Below, one piece after another: positions 27,599 to 36,702 of a DNA stretch of 64,000 nucleotides. Position numbers and translations under genes: made by a program. Origin of the DNA: JAKQDH01 sp029558835 (lineage in GTDB: Bacteria > Planctomycetota > Phycisphaerae > UBA1845); contig DAOQSN010000004.1 in NCBI GenBank assembly GCA_035356615.1, positions 1 to 64,000 of the forward strand. The letters run 5' to 3'. Numbering within the stretch: position 1 is the first letter of the stretch; every line of letters starts with the position of its first letter. The notes beneath the pieces were generated by a model. The model did no database searches and was not told where the DNA came from. It saw nothing but the letters and a program-made list of their open reading frames with translations.

Positions 27599-28330
27599 TC
27601 ATGGTCGCGGGGCATACAGATCAAGCAGGCGCTTCATCTCGCGCACGGCCTCTCGCATCCCGACAAAGATTGCCCGCGACACGATTGAATGCCCGATATT
27701 GAACTCGCCGAAACCGGGCAAGGCCGCGATCGGCGCGATGTTGCGGTAGGTCAACCCGTGCCCGCCGTGCACCTCCAGCCCCACCTGGTGTCCCAAAGCG
27801 ATGCCCGCCCGCAACACCTCGACTGCGCCGGCACGCTGCTTCGGCGTCCGCGCGTGGGCATAGGCACCGGTCCAAAGCTCGATCGCGTCAAAGCCGACCG
27901 CGGCCGACGCCTCAATCTGGTCCGCCACCGGCTCGATGAAGGCACTGACGACGATGCCCTCGTTCTTCAGCCGGGCAACGGTGGCCGCCACCCGCGCCCG
28001 ATGTCGCACCACGTCCAGCCCGCCCTCCGTGGTCAGCTCCTCGCGCCGTTCGGGCACCAGGGTGCATTGGTCGGGTTTGAGGCGGGCGGCGATGGCGACG
28101 ATCTCGTCGGCGGCCGCCATTTCCATGTTGAGCTTGACGGCCACGGTCCGGCGGAGCACCTCGGCATCCCGGTCGCCGATGTGCCGGCGATCCTCGCGCA
28201 GGTGAAACGTAATCCCGTCCGCTCCGCCCAGCTCGGCCTCGGCGGCCGCCCAGATCGGATCGGGTTCATCCGTGCGGCGAGCCTGCCGCACCGTGGCCAC
28301 GTGGTCGATGTTCACACCCAACAACGCCAT
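27599..28330 (-). CDS. pdxJ: Pyridoxine 5'-phosphate synthase
   Basis: A 243-residue PdxJ of normal length. It condenses deoxyxylulose 5-phosphate with 1-amino-acetone 3-phosphate to form vitamin B6 phosphate. The sequence opens [15 protein letters not shown]. It also has [43 protein letters not shown] and [12 protein letters not shown], covering all known active-site blocks (His50, Arg52 and Glu72 types). It is the first gene of the operon, preceded by a repeat-filled leader. The start is ATG 28330. Confidence 0.97.
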   Translation of the reverse strand: MALLGVNIDHVATVRQARRTDEPDPIWAAAEAELGGADGITFHLREDRRHIGDRDAEVLRRTVAVKLNMEMAAADEIVAIAARLKPDQCTLVPERREELTTEGGLDVVRHRARVAATVARLKNEGIVVSAFIEPVADQIEASAAVGFDAIELWTGAYAHARTPKQRAGAVEVLRAGIALGHQVGLEVHGGHGLTYRNIAPIAALPGFGEFNIGHSIVSRAIFVGMREAVREMKRLLDLYAPRP

Positions 28331-28449
28331 CGCTTTGCCGCATCTCCAAAAGGGCCCGCAAGAAACGACCCACTACGCTCCTTGATTATAGGGAATCTGC
28401 GCGACGTGTAAACGCGGACGACGAGGCTGCCCCGGACGCACGACCTGTG

Positions 28450-28640
28450 AACCCCTCTCCCCTCGGGAGAGGGGTAGGGGTGAGGGCGGCGCCAGCAAGG
28501 GTGCCCGCGTCGTGCACAAACGTGACCACCCGCCACGCGGAAGACGCTAAACGCGTACGCAACGGGCGTCGCGGGTAAGCATGCTCCTGTGCCGGACGAC
28601 ATGCCCACGCCCACCTGCCGGAGGGTGAGGGCATGGCACC
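28450..28640. repeat. Dispersed repeat cluster upstream of pdxJ
   Basis: Contains the CCCCTCTCCC hairpin with TAGGGGTGAGGG (28450-28486) and, further right, GTCGCGGGTAAGCATG followed by an inverted copy of the composite element of 14799-14990 (GGGTGAGGGCATGGCAC near 28622-28640). The intergenic stretch 28331-28689 contains no gene. Confidence 0.7.
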
Positions 28641-28689
28641 CGCGCTGAACACCTACCCGTCCCGTGTTCGTCGACGCGGCCTCGTCCGC

Positions 28690-29784
28690 TCAATCCACTG
28701 AAACCGGACCGGTCAGGTACTCCGCAAACCACGCGAAATCGTCAAGGTCCACATCCAGATCGCCGGCCACCAGGTTGCCGTCGAAGTCTGCCGGGAAGCA
28801 GGTTCGCAGCGTGCGCGGCTGCCCGGGCCCGGTGAAGCAGTTCTGAAAGCCCGCGAAGTCCGCCAAGTCCACGTCCCCGTCGCGGTCGAAGTCACCGAGG
28901 TGGGGGAAGACGTCCGCCACGGCGTCTACCTCCGGCGTCCCGCCGCCGGTACCGCCTTCGATCCGCACGTAGCGAATCCAGTCCAGCCCGGGCACCTCGA
29001 GCCATTCCAGATCGAGCGCGGTGCCCCCCGCGGACTCCTCGTACAACTCCGCCGCCCAAGCCACCGACTCGCCGAACAGGTCCCCCCACTTCAGCCGTGG
29101 ATCGACCGGCCAGGTTGGATCGGTCGCGTGGCCCCACCACAGGTTCCAGGCCCCCAACGCCGGGTCAGGGTGCTGAGGATCGTAGACGCGCCCCAACGTC
29201 GGGGCGAAGACGTCGGCATACGGCCCATCCGTGCCGGCGTAGGGTCCCTCGGGATCCGCGTGCGGTCCGTGCAGGTTGTCGAACGTGTACCACGTTTGCC
29301 CGTCCTGGCTGACGGAGACCGTCCCCGGCTCGATGAATCCGTACTCGGGGGCGATCGTCGCGTTCGCCGGGTCGCCGTTCGTCCAGTATACCCCCTCGGG
29401 CAGTGTAGACCACGAGTTGCCGTAGATGACCAGGTCGACTCCATAGGGATTCCTTGCCTCGTTCAGCACGGGATCCTCGAACCTTACGGTCAAGCGCCCA
29501 CCCAGTCCCACGGTGACCACCTCAAACGAGCGAAACGGGCCGTACACCGAGACGACGGGCACGGCGTCGTCGGCGGGGATGTTCCACCCGTCGCCGGTGC
29601 TGTCCACGGTCGGCCGCCCCAGTGCCGTCGCGGCGTCCGTGAACGGCAGACCGCTCAGGTAGTCAACGCCGACGCCGACGCCCGGAATGTACTGCACTAC
29701 GGATGTGGCGAAGTCAGTGGGGTCATACTGGTATGCGTACTGCGCGTGTGCCACCGCACACAGCCCGCCCAGCACCGCCACCAC
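28690..29784 (-). CDS. Secreted protein with dockerin-like EF-hand C-terminus
   Basis: About 364 residues. A short export signal (VVAVLGGLCAVAHA) precedes the mature start QYAYQYDP. The central part (GGRLTVRFEDPVLNEARNPY, with VDLVIYGNSW and SVSQDGQTWYTF) looks like a beta-sandwich cell-surface module. The C-terminus carries paired EF-hand-like loops, DFDRDGDVDLADFAGFQNC and DLDVDLDDFAWFAEYLTG, like those closing the giant protein at 9074. No ATG fits; a GTG at 29784 (or 29781) is used, with AGG close upstream, so the start is uncertain. It follows the prepilin-like gene. Confidence 0.75.
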   Translation of the reverse strand: MVAVLGGLCAVAHAQYAYQYDPTDFATSVVQYIPGVGVGVDYLSGLPFTDAATALGRPTVDSTGDGWNIPADDAVPVVSVYGPFRSFEVVTVGLGGRLTVRFEDPVLNEARNPYGVDLVIYGNSWSTLPEGVYWTNGDPANATIAPEYGFIEPGTVSVSQDGQTWYTFDNLHGPHADPEGPYAGTDGPYADVFAPTLGRVYDPQHPDPALGAWNLWWGHATDPTWPVDPRLKWGDLFGESVAWAAELYEESAGGTALDLEWLEVPGLDWIRYVRIEGGTGGGTPEVDAVADVFPHLGDFDRDGDVDLADFAGFQNCFTGPGQPRTLRTCFPADFDGNLVAGDLDVDLDDFAWFAEYLTGPVSVD

Positions 29785-29827
29785 AACACCTGACCCTTGA
29801 ACCCAACGGCACCGCCCCGCGGCGCGC

Positions 29828-30655
29828 CTATTCGAGGTCGTACATACTGTTATCCGCTGAAAGGAAGCCGGTGCCTGGCGCGATGCGCCGCCGGTCGGCT
29901 GGGTATGTATCTGTATAGCGTTCACTCCAGGTCTCCGCATGGGCGTCGCAGAACGCGACGTTGGTTTTCTTAAGGTGCCGATAGCCCTGCGTGCCGGCGT
30001 GACGTCCGGCGAAGCCCACATCGCCTGGATTAGCCCACGGGGCCCGCATGAACTTGTTGGCTCCCGCGCTGTACTGCCCGTCGCCAAACAGCGCGGTACG
30101 TGCAGGCACTCTTATTTGCGCCACCATCGCCGGCGCGGGAATCGCCTCCCCCTGGCCGTGGCCGATGTAGCTCGTGTTGTAGTTGTACCCGGTGTACGGA
30201 TCCGTCAGCCAGTTGGCTGCTCCCTCGTAGCCGGGGCACTGTTGAATCGCCTCCATGCCGCACCCGCGCCACAGCAACCCCGGCGTAACCACCGTGGTTG
30301 CCGGCCAAGTGCTCAGATCACGCTTGGTCGTGAAGTCCCAGGCATACGAAACGATCAACTGGCGCGCCTCTGTGTAATACGCGATCGGGTACCGATCGGC
30401 GAACGCGTTGGCGTAATCGCACGCCGCAATGGCCATTTGCCGCAGGTTGCTGCGACACTGGACGCTGCGCGCCAGCGCCCGCGCCTGTCCCAGCGAGGGC
30501 AGCAGGATGGCCAGCAGCAGCGCGATCACCGCGATGACGACCAGCAGTTCGACAAGTGTGACGCCGGCTCGCACGGGTAACGGTGCGTATCGCGGGCGCC
30601 GGGTACTGCAGCTCACCTGCCGCCCCTTTGGTGGCGTGCCGTAAACAGAATACAT
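29828..30655 (-). CDS. Prepilin-type N-terminal domain protein, DUF1559/H-X9-DG-like
   Basis: A 275-residue protein with a class III signal: a basic leader ending VRAG, then [20 protein letters not shown], so prepilin peptidase would cut after the glycine. The body and the end ([13 protein letters not shown]) follow the type II secretion G-domain/DUF1559 proteins expanded in planctomycetes, whose usual end is H-x9-DG; here it reads CDAHAE. The ATG at 30655 has GGAGG eight bases upstream. It sits next to the PEP-CTERM gene, far from the main pilus cluster, and its function is unknown. Confidence 0.85.
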   Translation of the reverse strand: MYSVYGTPPKGRQVSCSTRRPRYAPLPVRAGVTLVELLVVIAVIALLLAILLPSLGQARALARSVQCRSNLRQMAIAACDYANAFADRYPIAYYTEARQLIVSYAWDFTTKRDLSTWPATTVVTPGLLWRGCGMEAIQQCPGYEGAANWLTDPYTGYNYNTSYIGHGQGEAIPAPAMVAQIRVPARTALFGDGQYSAGANKFMRAPWANPGDVGFAGRHAGTQGYRHLKKTNVAFCDAHAETWSERYTDTYPADRRRIAPGTGFLSADNSMYDLE

Positions 30656-30674
30656 ACTCACGGCCTCCGTGCCG

Positions 30675-31259
30675 TCACTGCACACGCCGGCGTCGCCGCC
30701 CAAGACCTACGACGCCCAAAAGCAGCAGCCCCAGGGATGCCGGCTCGGGCACCGGGATTGTCAGCGTGGCGCTTGTCCAGTTGCCGGAATCCATGTTGAA
30801 GCCTTCTATAACGCCGGCGTCCAGCGGCTCCGTGTTGATGCCGCCACCGTTCGAGACCCACGTGACGCCGCCGTCAGACGTGCTGCCGCACCACCACCAG
30901 CCGCTGTAGCCGGCGCTCGTATGCTGGTCGGGATCGATGGTAGGGTCGCAGTAGAAGGCGTCGTTCAGGAAGGCGCCGCCGTAGCTCGTCGTCACGGTGA
31001 GAGGACCCGCAGCGCAGATCTCCATCACGGCATCCGAAACGTATTGGTTGCCCGACCAGCGATACCCCCAGGCATGAGCTTCAGTCTCGTAGGGACCGTT
31101 CGTGTCGTTCCAGTCGATGACGAGGATGGTCTCGTTGGGCCCCGCGCCGGCCCAGTAATCGACCTCCACCCAGTAACCGTTGAGGTTGTACGGCTCGGCG
31201 ACGGCCGCACTTGTGAAAGCGAACAATACAAGAGACGTTGCGAACGCTGCGGTTCTCAT
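30675..31259 (-). CDS. PEP-CTERM surface protein under a cobalamin riboswitch
   Basis: A 194-residue protein with a signal peptide ([20 protein letters not shown], cut after AVA) and a C-terminal PEP-CTERM sorting signal: VPEPASLG, a hydrophobic helix and RRRRR. The mature part is rich in Trp, Tyr and Gly ([20 protein letters not shown], then RWSG) and contains two or three cysteines. The ATG at 31259 has GGAGG upstream. A riboswitch and terminator precede it, so expression should fall when cobalamin is abundant. A role in cobalamin capture at the surface is inference from this control. No exosortase is in the window. Confidence 0.88.
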   Translation of the reverse strand: MRTAAFATSLVLFAFTSAAVAEPYNLNGYWVEVDYWAGAGPNETILVIDWNDTNGPYETEAHAWGYRWSGNQYVSDAVMEICAAGPLTVTTSYGGAFLNDAFYCDPTIDPDQHTSAGYSGWWWCGSTSDGGVTWVSNGGGINTEPLDAGVIEGFNMDSGNWTSATLTIPVPEPASLGLLLLGVVGLGRRRRRVQ

Positions 31260-31310
31260 GCGTTCCTCCTCTGGCCCAGGCTGCTGATCCGCGCAGCCGC
31301 CCGGGCCGAT

Positions 31311-31359
31311 CGCAAGGAAAAAGAAAGTCCCGGTACCCCGACGAACGGGATACCGGGAC
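31311..31359 (-). terminator. Intrinsic terminator in the riboswitch leader
   Basis: On the minus strand, GTCCCGGTATCCCG - TTCGT - CGGGGTACCGGGAC forms a 14-bp stem (one T-G wobble) with a five-base loop and is followed by TTTCTTTTT. It lies between the cobalamin riboswitch and the start of the PEP-CTERM gene and is the expected expression platform. Confidence 0.85.
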
Positions 31360-31481
31360 CTGTTTCCTTCAGGAGGAACGGGCACCAACTGCCCTCCCGG
31401 CCGGACGCCGAGAACGCAAAGTTGGCGCAGATCGCGGTACCCCAAACGCCGAGGGCACCACCGATACGCAACTGCGACCAC

Positions 31482-31690
31482 AGGCAGGTTTTCTGGCTTA
31501 CGGATCAACCTACTAGCCACGTCTTCTCCGCCTTCGGCATCCCGCGGCCGTCCCTTCAGAGGCTGCGGAGGCATCCGGCGAATGACCTCGTGTGGCGTTC
31601 GTCCCCGATCACAGCGGCGGGTCCGCGGTGGATTTGCACCACCTTCCCGTTTTCAGCCGCCCCGCGGCGGCCACCTGCGATCACGCGAGT
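31482..31690 (-). promoter_or_regulatory. Cobalamin (B12) riboswitch
   Basis: Read on the minus strand, the conserved core GGGAAGGTGGTGCAAATCC (about 31648-31630) is followed by ACCGCGGACCCGCCGCTGTG, a variable arm, CGGGATGCCGAAGGCGG, and the B12 box AGCCAGAAAACCTGCC (31498-31483). Order and spacing match the cobalamin riboswitch family. The gene it leads into is the PEP-CTERM protein at 30675-31259, with a terminator between. Family members usually lower expression of B12 transport or synthesis genes when cobalamin binds. Confidence 0.88.
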
Positions 31691-31795
31691 ATTCACTTGT
31701 CAGGGGCGCGGTCGGTCCCGCGCCATTCATACAGGGGTTTCATACACGATGCTGCGCCGCGCGTCAAGCGCAATTCCGTGCGGGTGCGCTGGAGT

Positions 31796-32422
31796 CTACT
31801 GCCCGCGCCGCCGCACCAGGCTCAGCCCCAGCAGCCCTACCAGCGTCCCGGCCAGGGCCACGTCCGCCGACGCGCCGCAGAAGCTTACGTTGACCGGCCA
31901 GACGTTCTCGTCGTCATCGGGCTCGATCACGATGACGTCGTCGTCATCACCCGGGTCAACGATGATGACGTCCGTGCACACCGACTGGTCATCCCAGTAA
32001 TCGCAGGCGTCGCACGGGACGTCGTAGAAGTCTTCCGGCAGCAGGTCGGTCACGCCGGGCTCGCCGGTGAAGCCGTCCACGCTGACCACGCGCCCGTTGA
32101 GGCCCAGCCACCAGAGCGTGCGGAAGCCATCGCCATCCCAGTCCCAGCTTATAAAACCCGCAGGCTCGCCCAGGTAGTAGACGTTGCCGTCGATGTCCAC
32201 GTACGTATCCGCCAAGTACACGTCCGGACCGTCCACGATGACGAGCACGCCGCTAACGGAATCCACCACGAGCAACGCATTCTCCGCGTTGATGAGGTCG
32301 CAGGTCGACACGGAGATCGTGTCGTCAAACACGTCCCACGGCACCTCCGCCGACGCCGTTCCGGTAAGACCCATGATCAACGCGCCGACCCCCAGCAGCA
32401 GTCCAAACAGGTGCTCTCGCAT
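31796..32422 (-). CDS. Secreted acidic protein with C-terminal membrane sorting-like tail
   Basis: A 208-residue protein with a signal peptide (LFGLLLGVGALIMGLTGTAS), a mature part very rich in Asp and Val (VDPGDDDDVIVIEPDDDE), four to six cysteines, and a C-terminal hydrophobic helix followed by RRRGQ. The tail resembles a tripartite sorting signal but lacks PEP; CGAS precedes the helix. The ATG at 32422 has AAGGAG eight bases upstream. A GTG at 32425 is also possible. It lies upstream of the riboswitch and is not controlled by it. Function unknown. Confidence 0.75.
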   Translation of the reverse strand: MREHLFGLLLGVGALIMGLTGTASAEVPWDVFDDTISVSTCDLINAENALLVVDSVSGVLVIVDGPDVYLADTYVDIDGNVYYLGEPAGFISWDWDGDGFRTLWWLGLNGRVVSVDGFTGEPGVTDLLPEDFYDVPCDACDYWDDQSVCTDVIIVDPGDDDDVIVIEPDDDENVWPVNVSFCGASADVALAGTLVGLLGLSLVRRRGQ

Positions 32423-32577
32423 CACTTAAGCTCCTTGTCGCCAAAGGTTTACGTCATCAGCGGCCCAGCGGCAGGTAGCAGCCGCACCCTTGCCCCCGGA
32501 GGCTCGGGCCTTCCCGCCGCCTGAGTAGTATGCCCGAAAGCCAAGTGCCCGGCCAGACGGGCGCCGCCGCCGGCCCG

Positions 32578-33699
32578 CTAGCGGCCGGTGCGGCCCCGGA
32601 ACGTCGGCCCCGTGCCGAAGTTGCCCTCCGGCCGGGACTGCACCGGGTGCACGATGACCGTCGTCGAGCCCGCGCTCCGCTCCTGTGCGGTCAGCCCAGC
32701 GGCGGCCGACCCCGCGCGACGTGCGCTATAGTGCACCAGCTCCGTGCCGGCGGCCGGTCCCAGGGCGGCGTATCCGCCGGGGTAATCCCCGGCCGCCAGT
32801 GCCTCCGACCTCGTCAACTCGCCGCGGTTGTACAGGGCCACCGTCCGCGTGAACGTCGCCTCGGTCAGCCACAAGTTGGCGATGGTACGCTCATTGACGT
32901 ACTCGCCCGGACGTACCGTGCGGGCATAGGCCTCGCCACGCGCCGTCTGCAGTGCCTCGATCAGCCCGGACTCGGCCAGGGAAATGTCAAACCGGCCGGT
33001 TTGAGCTTCCACCGATATCTGCCAACCCTCGGTGCCACGTTTGGCCAGCGTCACCACGGGGCTCGAAACCCGGACATCGGCGCGGAGTTCGCCTTCGCTG
33101 GATGCCCCGCGGATGGTCCCGTACCCGAGACCCAAGCGAATCGTCTCCGTGACCGCGCTGCGGTAGGCCGCGTCGATGCTGGTAAGGCTTACCGGCCGGA
33201 TGCTGACGAACGTCGTCTTCCCGAATTGGAGGTTCACATGCGCGCGCAAGGCCGTCCGGATCTGCGTCCCCGGTTCGAGCCGGTCGCCGACCGCCAGCGG
33301 GGTCCAGCCCTCGCCCGCGAAGACACTCACGCCTTGCTTCGACCAGTGGGCGATGCCGCGAACCTCGATTACGACTGCCTGCAACGGGGTCGGGGTGGCC
33401 GGTGGCTCCACAGCCGGGGATGCCGGTGGCTGAGTTGCGGCGGGCTTGCCCTCAGGGGTCTCTGTGGTGGCAGGCGGAACCTGTCGGTCGGGTTTGCTGA
33501 CGGGTGTCCCGGCCGGAGGTGTGTGGGGCGTCGCGGTGGGCTGCGCCTCGGCAGGGGGGGAGTCGGTCCCACCCCTCGCACGCGTCGCGTCAGCCGACGG
33601 CTGGGCGACCGCCGTCGCCGCCAGCATTCCCCAAACAACCGCGCTCACCCACGCCCAACGGTGAGTTCCGATCCTGCCCAGACGGGACATAGCCGGCAT
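32578..33699 (-). CDS. FecR domain protein, exported
   Basis: A 373-residue protein with a signal peptide (WAWVSAVVWGMLAATAVAQ), a long Pro/Ala/Thr linker (about 35-105) and a FecR-like domain (about 108-250): VRGIAHWSKQG, GDRLEPGTQIRT, LQFGKTTFVSIRP and VSSPVVTLAKRGTEGW. Such proteins sense or bind surface components; in planctomycetes they are often secreted and stand alone. The ATG at 33699 follows GGGAGG by about seven bases. There is no sigma/FecA partner beside it, so a signalling role is not implied. Confidence 0.85.
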   Translation of the reverse strand: MPAMSRLGRIGTHRWAWVSAVVWGMLAATAVAQPSADATRARGGTDSPPAEAQPTATPHTPPAGTPVSKPDRQVPPATTETPEGKPAATQPPASPAVEPPATPTPLQAVVIEVRGIAHWSKQGVSVFAGEGWTPLAVGDRLEPGTQIRTALRAHVNLQFGKTTFVSIRPVSLTSIDAAYRSAVTETIRLGLGYGTIRGASSEGELRADVRVSSPVVTLAKRGTEGWQISVEAQTGRFDISLAESGLIEALQTARGEAYARTVRPGEYVNERTIANLWLTEATFTRTVALYNRGELTRSEALAAGDYPGGYAALGPAAGTELVHYSARRAGSAAAGLTAQERSAGSTTVIVHPVQSRPEGNFGTGPTFRGRTGR

Positions 33700-33872
33700 G
33701 GCACACCTCCCAGGGGAGATCGCAGTCAGCGCGCTACAGAAAGCGCCCGGGGGAGAGACCAGTCAATTGTACCCATTCCGGGCCGGGGAATCACCCGCCT
33801 GCATCGCAGCCGCGTCGTGTCGACGCCACGCCTAAGGGGGCGGCCTTGGGCCTGCGTGAAGCCGCCGGAGCC

Positions 33873-34946
33873 TCAGCGAGAGCGACCCACCAGTTGCACC
33901 CGCCGGCGACCCCGCTCCACGACCCCGATCTCAATGGGGTTCTCACCCGCCTCCCGCAGCACGTCCATCGCCCCGGCCGCGTAGTGCGGGCGGACCATCA
34001 TCACGAACCCGATCCCCATGTTGAAGACCTTGTACATCTCCGCGCGGGTCGTGCCGAGCCGCCGCAGGAAGGCGAAGATCGGCGGCGTTCGCCACGTGCT
34101 GCGGTCGAGCACGGCCTCACACTTCGCAGGCAGCACCCGTTCGATGTTCTCGCGCAGGCCGCCACCGGTGATGTGGGCCATCGCGGTCACCACACGCTTG
34201 ACCTGGTACTTGTGCAACACGGCGAGCACCGGCTTGACGTAGATGCGGGTGGGACGCAGCAGCGCCTCGCCGAGCGCTTCGCCGAGATCATCATGGACCG
34301 CATCCAGCTTGCACCGGCCGGCCGCGATCAGCTTGCGCACCAGCGTGTAGCCGTTGGAGTGCACGCCGCTGGAGGGCAGGCCGATGATCACATCGCCCGG
34401 TCGCACCCCCGTGCCGTCCACCACCCGGCCCAGTTCGACGACGCCCACGGCGAAGCCGGCCAGGTCGATGTGCCCGGGGTGGTAGAGGTCGGGCATCTCC
34501 GCGGTCTCGCCGCCCAGCAGGGTACACTCCGCCTGCCGACAGCCCTCGGCGATGCCCTCGATGACGCTGAGCAGCCCGGCCGGGTCGAGCTTGGAGACGG
34601 CCAGGTAATCGAGGAAGAACAGCGGCTCACCCCCGCAGGTGATGAGGTCATTGACGTTCATGGCCACCAGGTCGATCCCGATGGTGTCGAGGCGGCCCAT
34701 CTCCAGGGCGATCAGCACCTTGGTGCCCACGCCGTCGGCACAGCCGATCAGCACGGGGCGGCGGTAGTTGCGTCGAAAGAGCTGCTCCTCGTAGTCGAGG
34801 CGAAACAGGCCGGCGAACGCGTTGTGGCGACTGCACACGCGCGGGCCGTAGGTGCTGGTCATGGCCGCCTTGATCGCGTTTACCCAGCGCGTGTTGGCGG
34901 TGATGTCAACGCCTGCTTCCCGGTACGTCAGTTTGTTCTTGGCCAT
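33873..34946 (-). CDS. purM: Phosphoribosylformylglycinamidine cyclo-ligase (AIR synthetase)
   Basis: A 357-residue PurM, which closes the imidazole ring in purine synthesis using ATP. TYREAGVDI, CADGVGTKVLIA, DLVAMNVNDLITCGGEPLFF, LLGGETAEMPDLY and MAHITGGGLRENI cover the ATP-binding and subunit-interface motifs. The ATG at 34946 is chosen since the frame upstream (to GTG 34985) does not resemble the family. It lies downstream of purF in the same direction and is probably cotranscribed, with a hairpin repeat in the 164-base gap. Confidence 0.97.
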   Translation of the reverse strand: MAKNKLTYREAGVDITANTRWVNAIKAAMTSTYGPRVCSRHNAFAGLFRLDYEEQLFRRNYRRPVLIGCADGVGTKVLIALEMGRLDTIGIDLVAMNVNDLITCGGEPLFFLDYLAVSKLDPAGLLSVIEGIAEGCRQAECTLLGGETAEMPDLYHPGHIDLAGFAVGVVELGRVVDGTGVRPGDVIIGLPSSGVHSNGYTLVRKLIAAGRCKLDAVHDDLGEALGEALLRPTRIYVKPVLAVLHKYQVKRVVTAMAHITGGGLRENIERVLPAKCEAVLDRSTWRTPPIFAFLRRLGTTRAEMYKVFNMGIGFVMMVRPHYAAGAMDVLREAGENPIEIGVVERGRRRVQLVGRSR

Positions 34947-35059
34947 GCGTTGCCGACCTGGTTGCCTGGGCTTGTTAGCGCTCACGTGTCATGCGTCCTC
35001 AGGACTACACCTGCGGATCGGAATGGTCCCGCTCCCCCTGTGCGCCAGTCCCTTCCGGA

Positions 35060-35097
35060 CCCTCACCCCTGCCCCTCCCCCTGCAAGGGAGAGGGGC
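35060..35097. repeat. CCCCTCTCCC hairpin repeat, copy 3
   Basis: CCCTCACCCCTGCCCCTCCC with a following AAGGGAGAGGGG forms the same dyad as at 5997 and 28450. It lies between purF and purM. Confidence 0.75.
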
Positions 35098-35110
35098 TCC
35101 AGGCGGTCGA

Positions 35111-36535
35111 TCAGGTGAACATCCGCAACTGGCTGCGTTCGAGGGCGAACTTGTCCACCGGCTCCTTCACGTCGATCGGGTATTGGCTGCTGAAGCAGCC
35201 CGTGCAGTACTTGCTGGGCGCCATCTGCACGCTGGCCAGCATCCCTTCCAGCGACAGGTAGTGCAACGAGTCCACTTCCAGGAAATCGCGGACTTCAGCA
35301 ACCGTGCGTCCGAAGGCAATCAGCTTGTTCTGGTTCGGAAAGTCGATGCCGAAGAAGCACCCGTTCCGGATCGGCGGGCTGGCCACCCGCAGGTGAATCT
35401 CCGTGGCGCCCGCGTCACGCAGGGCGCCGATCTTGTTCCGCGTCGTGGTCCCGCGGACGACGGAGTCTTCCACCACGATCAGCCGCTGCCCTTTGACCGC
35501 CTCCTTGATGACGCTGAGTTTCATCTTGACGGCCATGTCGCGCATGGACTGCGTGGGCATGATGAACGAGCGGCCCATGTAGTGGCTCGTCGTGAACGCC
35601 CGCCCGAGTTGAATGCCGCTCTCCCGGGAGTACCCCATGGCCGCGCAGCGCGCGCAGGTGGGGATCGGAACCACCATGTCAGCCTCCACGGGTGCCTCCC
35701 GCGCCAGGCGCCGACCCATCTCCACACGCACCATGTGGACGTTCTCGCCGAAGACGACGCTGGACGGGTCGGCGAAGTAGATCTGCTCGAAGATACAGGC
35801 ACCCCCGCGTCCACCGGTCTCACCGCCGAAGTGCCGGCTGCTTAGGCCGGCGTCGGTGATCGTGACGATCTCACCCGGCTCGACGTCCCGGTCGTATACG
35901 GCGTCGATCATGTCCAGAGCCTTGGTCTCCGAAGCCACCACGATGGCCCCACCGCGCGTGTGCCCCAGGCACAGAGGTCGGAACCCCAGCGGATCCCGCA
36001 CCGCGATCATCCGATCCGAAAACAGCAGCAGCAGGCAGTACGCCCCCTGCAAGTGGTTCAGCACGTGCGCCAGCGGATCGGGCAGTTGCTGGTGCTTCGG
36101 CTCCGCCAAGAGGTGGATGATGACCTCCGTGTCGCTCGAAGTCTGGAAGATGTGCCCCCGACCCTCGTACTTGCCACGCAGGAGGGCGGCATTGATCAGG
36201 TTGCCGTTGTGGGCGATGGCGATCTGCCCTCCGGCACAACTGAACAGTAGAGGTTGAGTATTTCCGTCGCAGGTCGAGCCAGTCGTCGAGTACCGCACGT
36301 GGCCGATGGCGACTCGGCCGCGAATCTGCTCCAGGTTGCGGCGGTCGAACACCTCGTTGACCAGACCCATACCGGCGTGGCGGAGCAAACCCTGGCCGTT
36401 GGTCGAGACGATCCCCGCGGATTCCTGGCCGCGATGTTGCAGCGCGTAGAGCCCGAGGTGCGCAAGAAAGACGGCCTCATCGTCCCCATAGATGCCGAAC
36501 AGGCCGCAGTGATGTCGGACGGCTGGTTGCTGCAC
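35111..36535 (-). CDS. purF: Amidophosphoribosyltransferase
   Basis: A 474-residue PurF, the first step of purine synthesis (PRPP plus glutamine gives phosphoribosylamine). The N-terminal nucleophile is Cys10 after a short propeptide (HHCGLFGIYG), then LQHRGQESAGI and HNGNLINA of the glutaminase domain. The PRPP motif is VVEDSVVRGTT, and the end has the CxxCF cluster (KYCTGCFSSQYP), typical of the metal-containing B. subtilis type. The start is GTG 36535; no ATG lies between it and the catalytic Cys. Confidence 0.97.
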   Translation of the reverse strand: MQQPAVRHHCGLFGIYGDDEAVFLAHLGLYALQHRGQESAGIVSTNGQGLLRHAGMGLVNEVFDRRNLEQIRGRVAIGHVRYSTTGSTCDGNTQPLLFSCAGGQIAIAHNGNLINAALLRGKYEGRGHIFQTSSDTEVIIHLLAEPKHQQLPDPLAHVLNHLQGAYCLLLLFSDRMIAVRDPLGFRPLCLGHTRGGAIVVASETKALDMIDAVYDRDVEPGEIVTITDAGLSSRHFGGETGGRGGACIFEQIYFADPSSVVFGENVHMVRVEMGRRLAREAPVEADMVVPIPTCARCAAMGYSRESGIQLGRAFTTSHYMGRSFIMPTQSMRDMAVKMKLSVIKEAVKGQRLIVVEDSVVRGTTTRNKIGALRDAGATEIHLRVASPPIRNGCFFGIDFPNQNKLIAFGRTVAEVRDFLEVDSLHYLSLEGMLASVQMAPSKYCTGCFSSQYPIDVKEPVDKFALERSQLRMFT

Positions 36536-36702
36536 GGGTGGCGTGACGGTTCAGGCCGTCGCTGGGTTCTCTCAGGGGTATCTGGACGGACCGCCAACGA
36601 AGTCACGGGAGCGGGTCACGCGGCGGTTGCTCCCGCCTCCTGGTCCGTACACGGGTCCCTCTGAGTCTCTCTATGAAAGGGTAGCCGACGAAGTAGGCCG
36701 CG

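Noticed and set aside
31648..31700. Riboswitch acting on the acidic protein gene at 31796
   Set aside because: That gene lies upstream of the riboswitch on the same strand, so the leader cannot control it; the target is the PEP-CTERM gene at 30675.
30669..32000. 443-codon plus-strand frame across the riboswitch
   Set aside because: It is antisense to the PEP-CTERM gene and the riboswitch; no protein family features.
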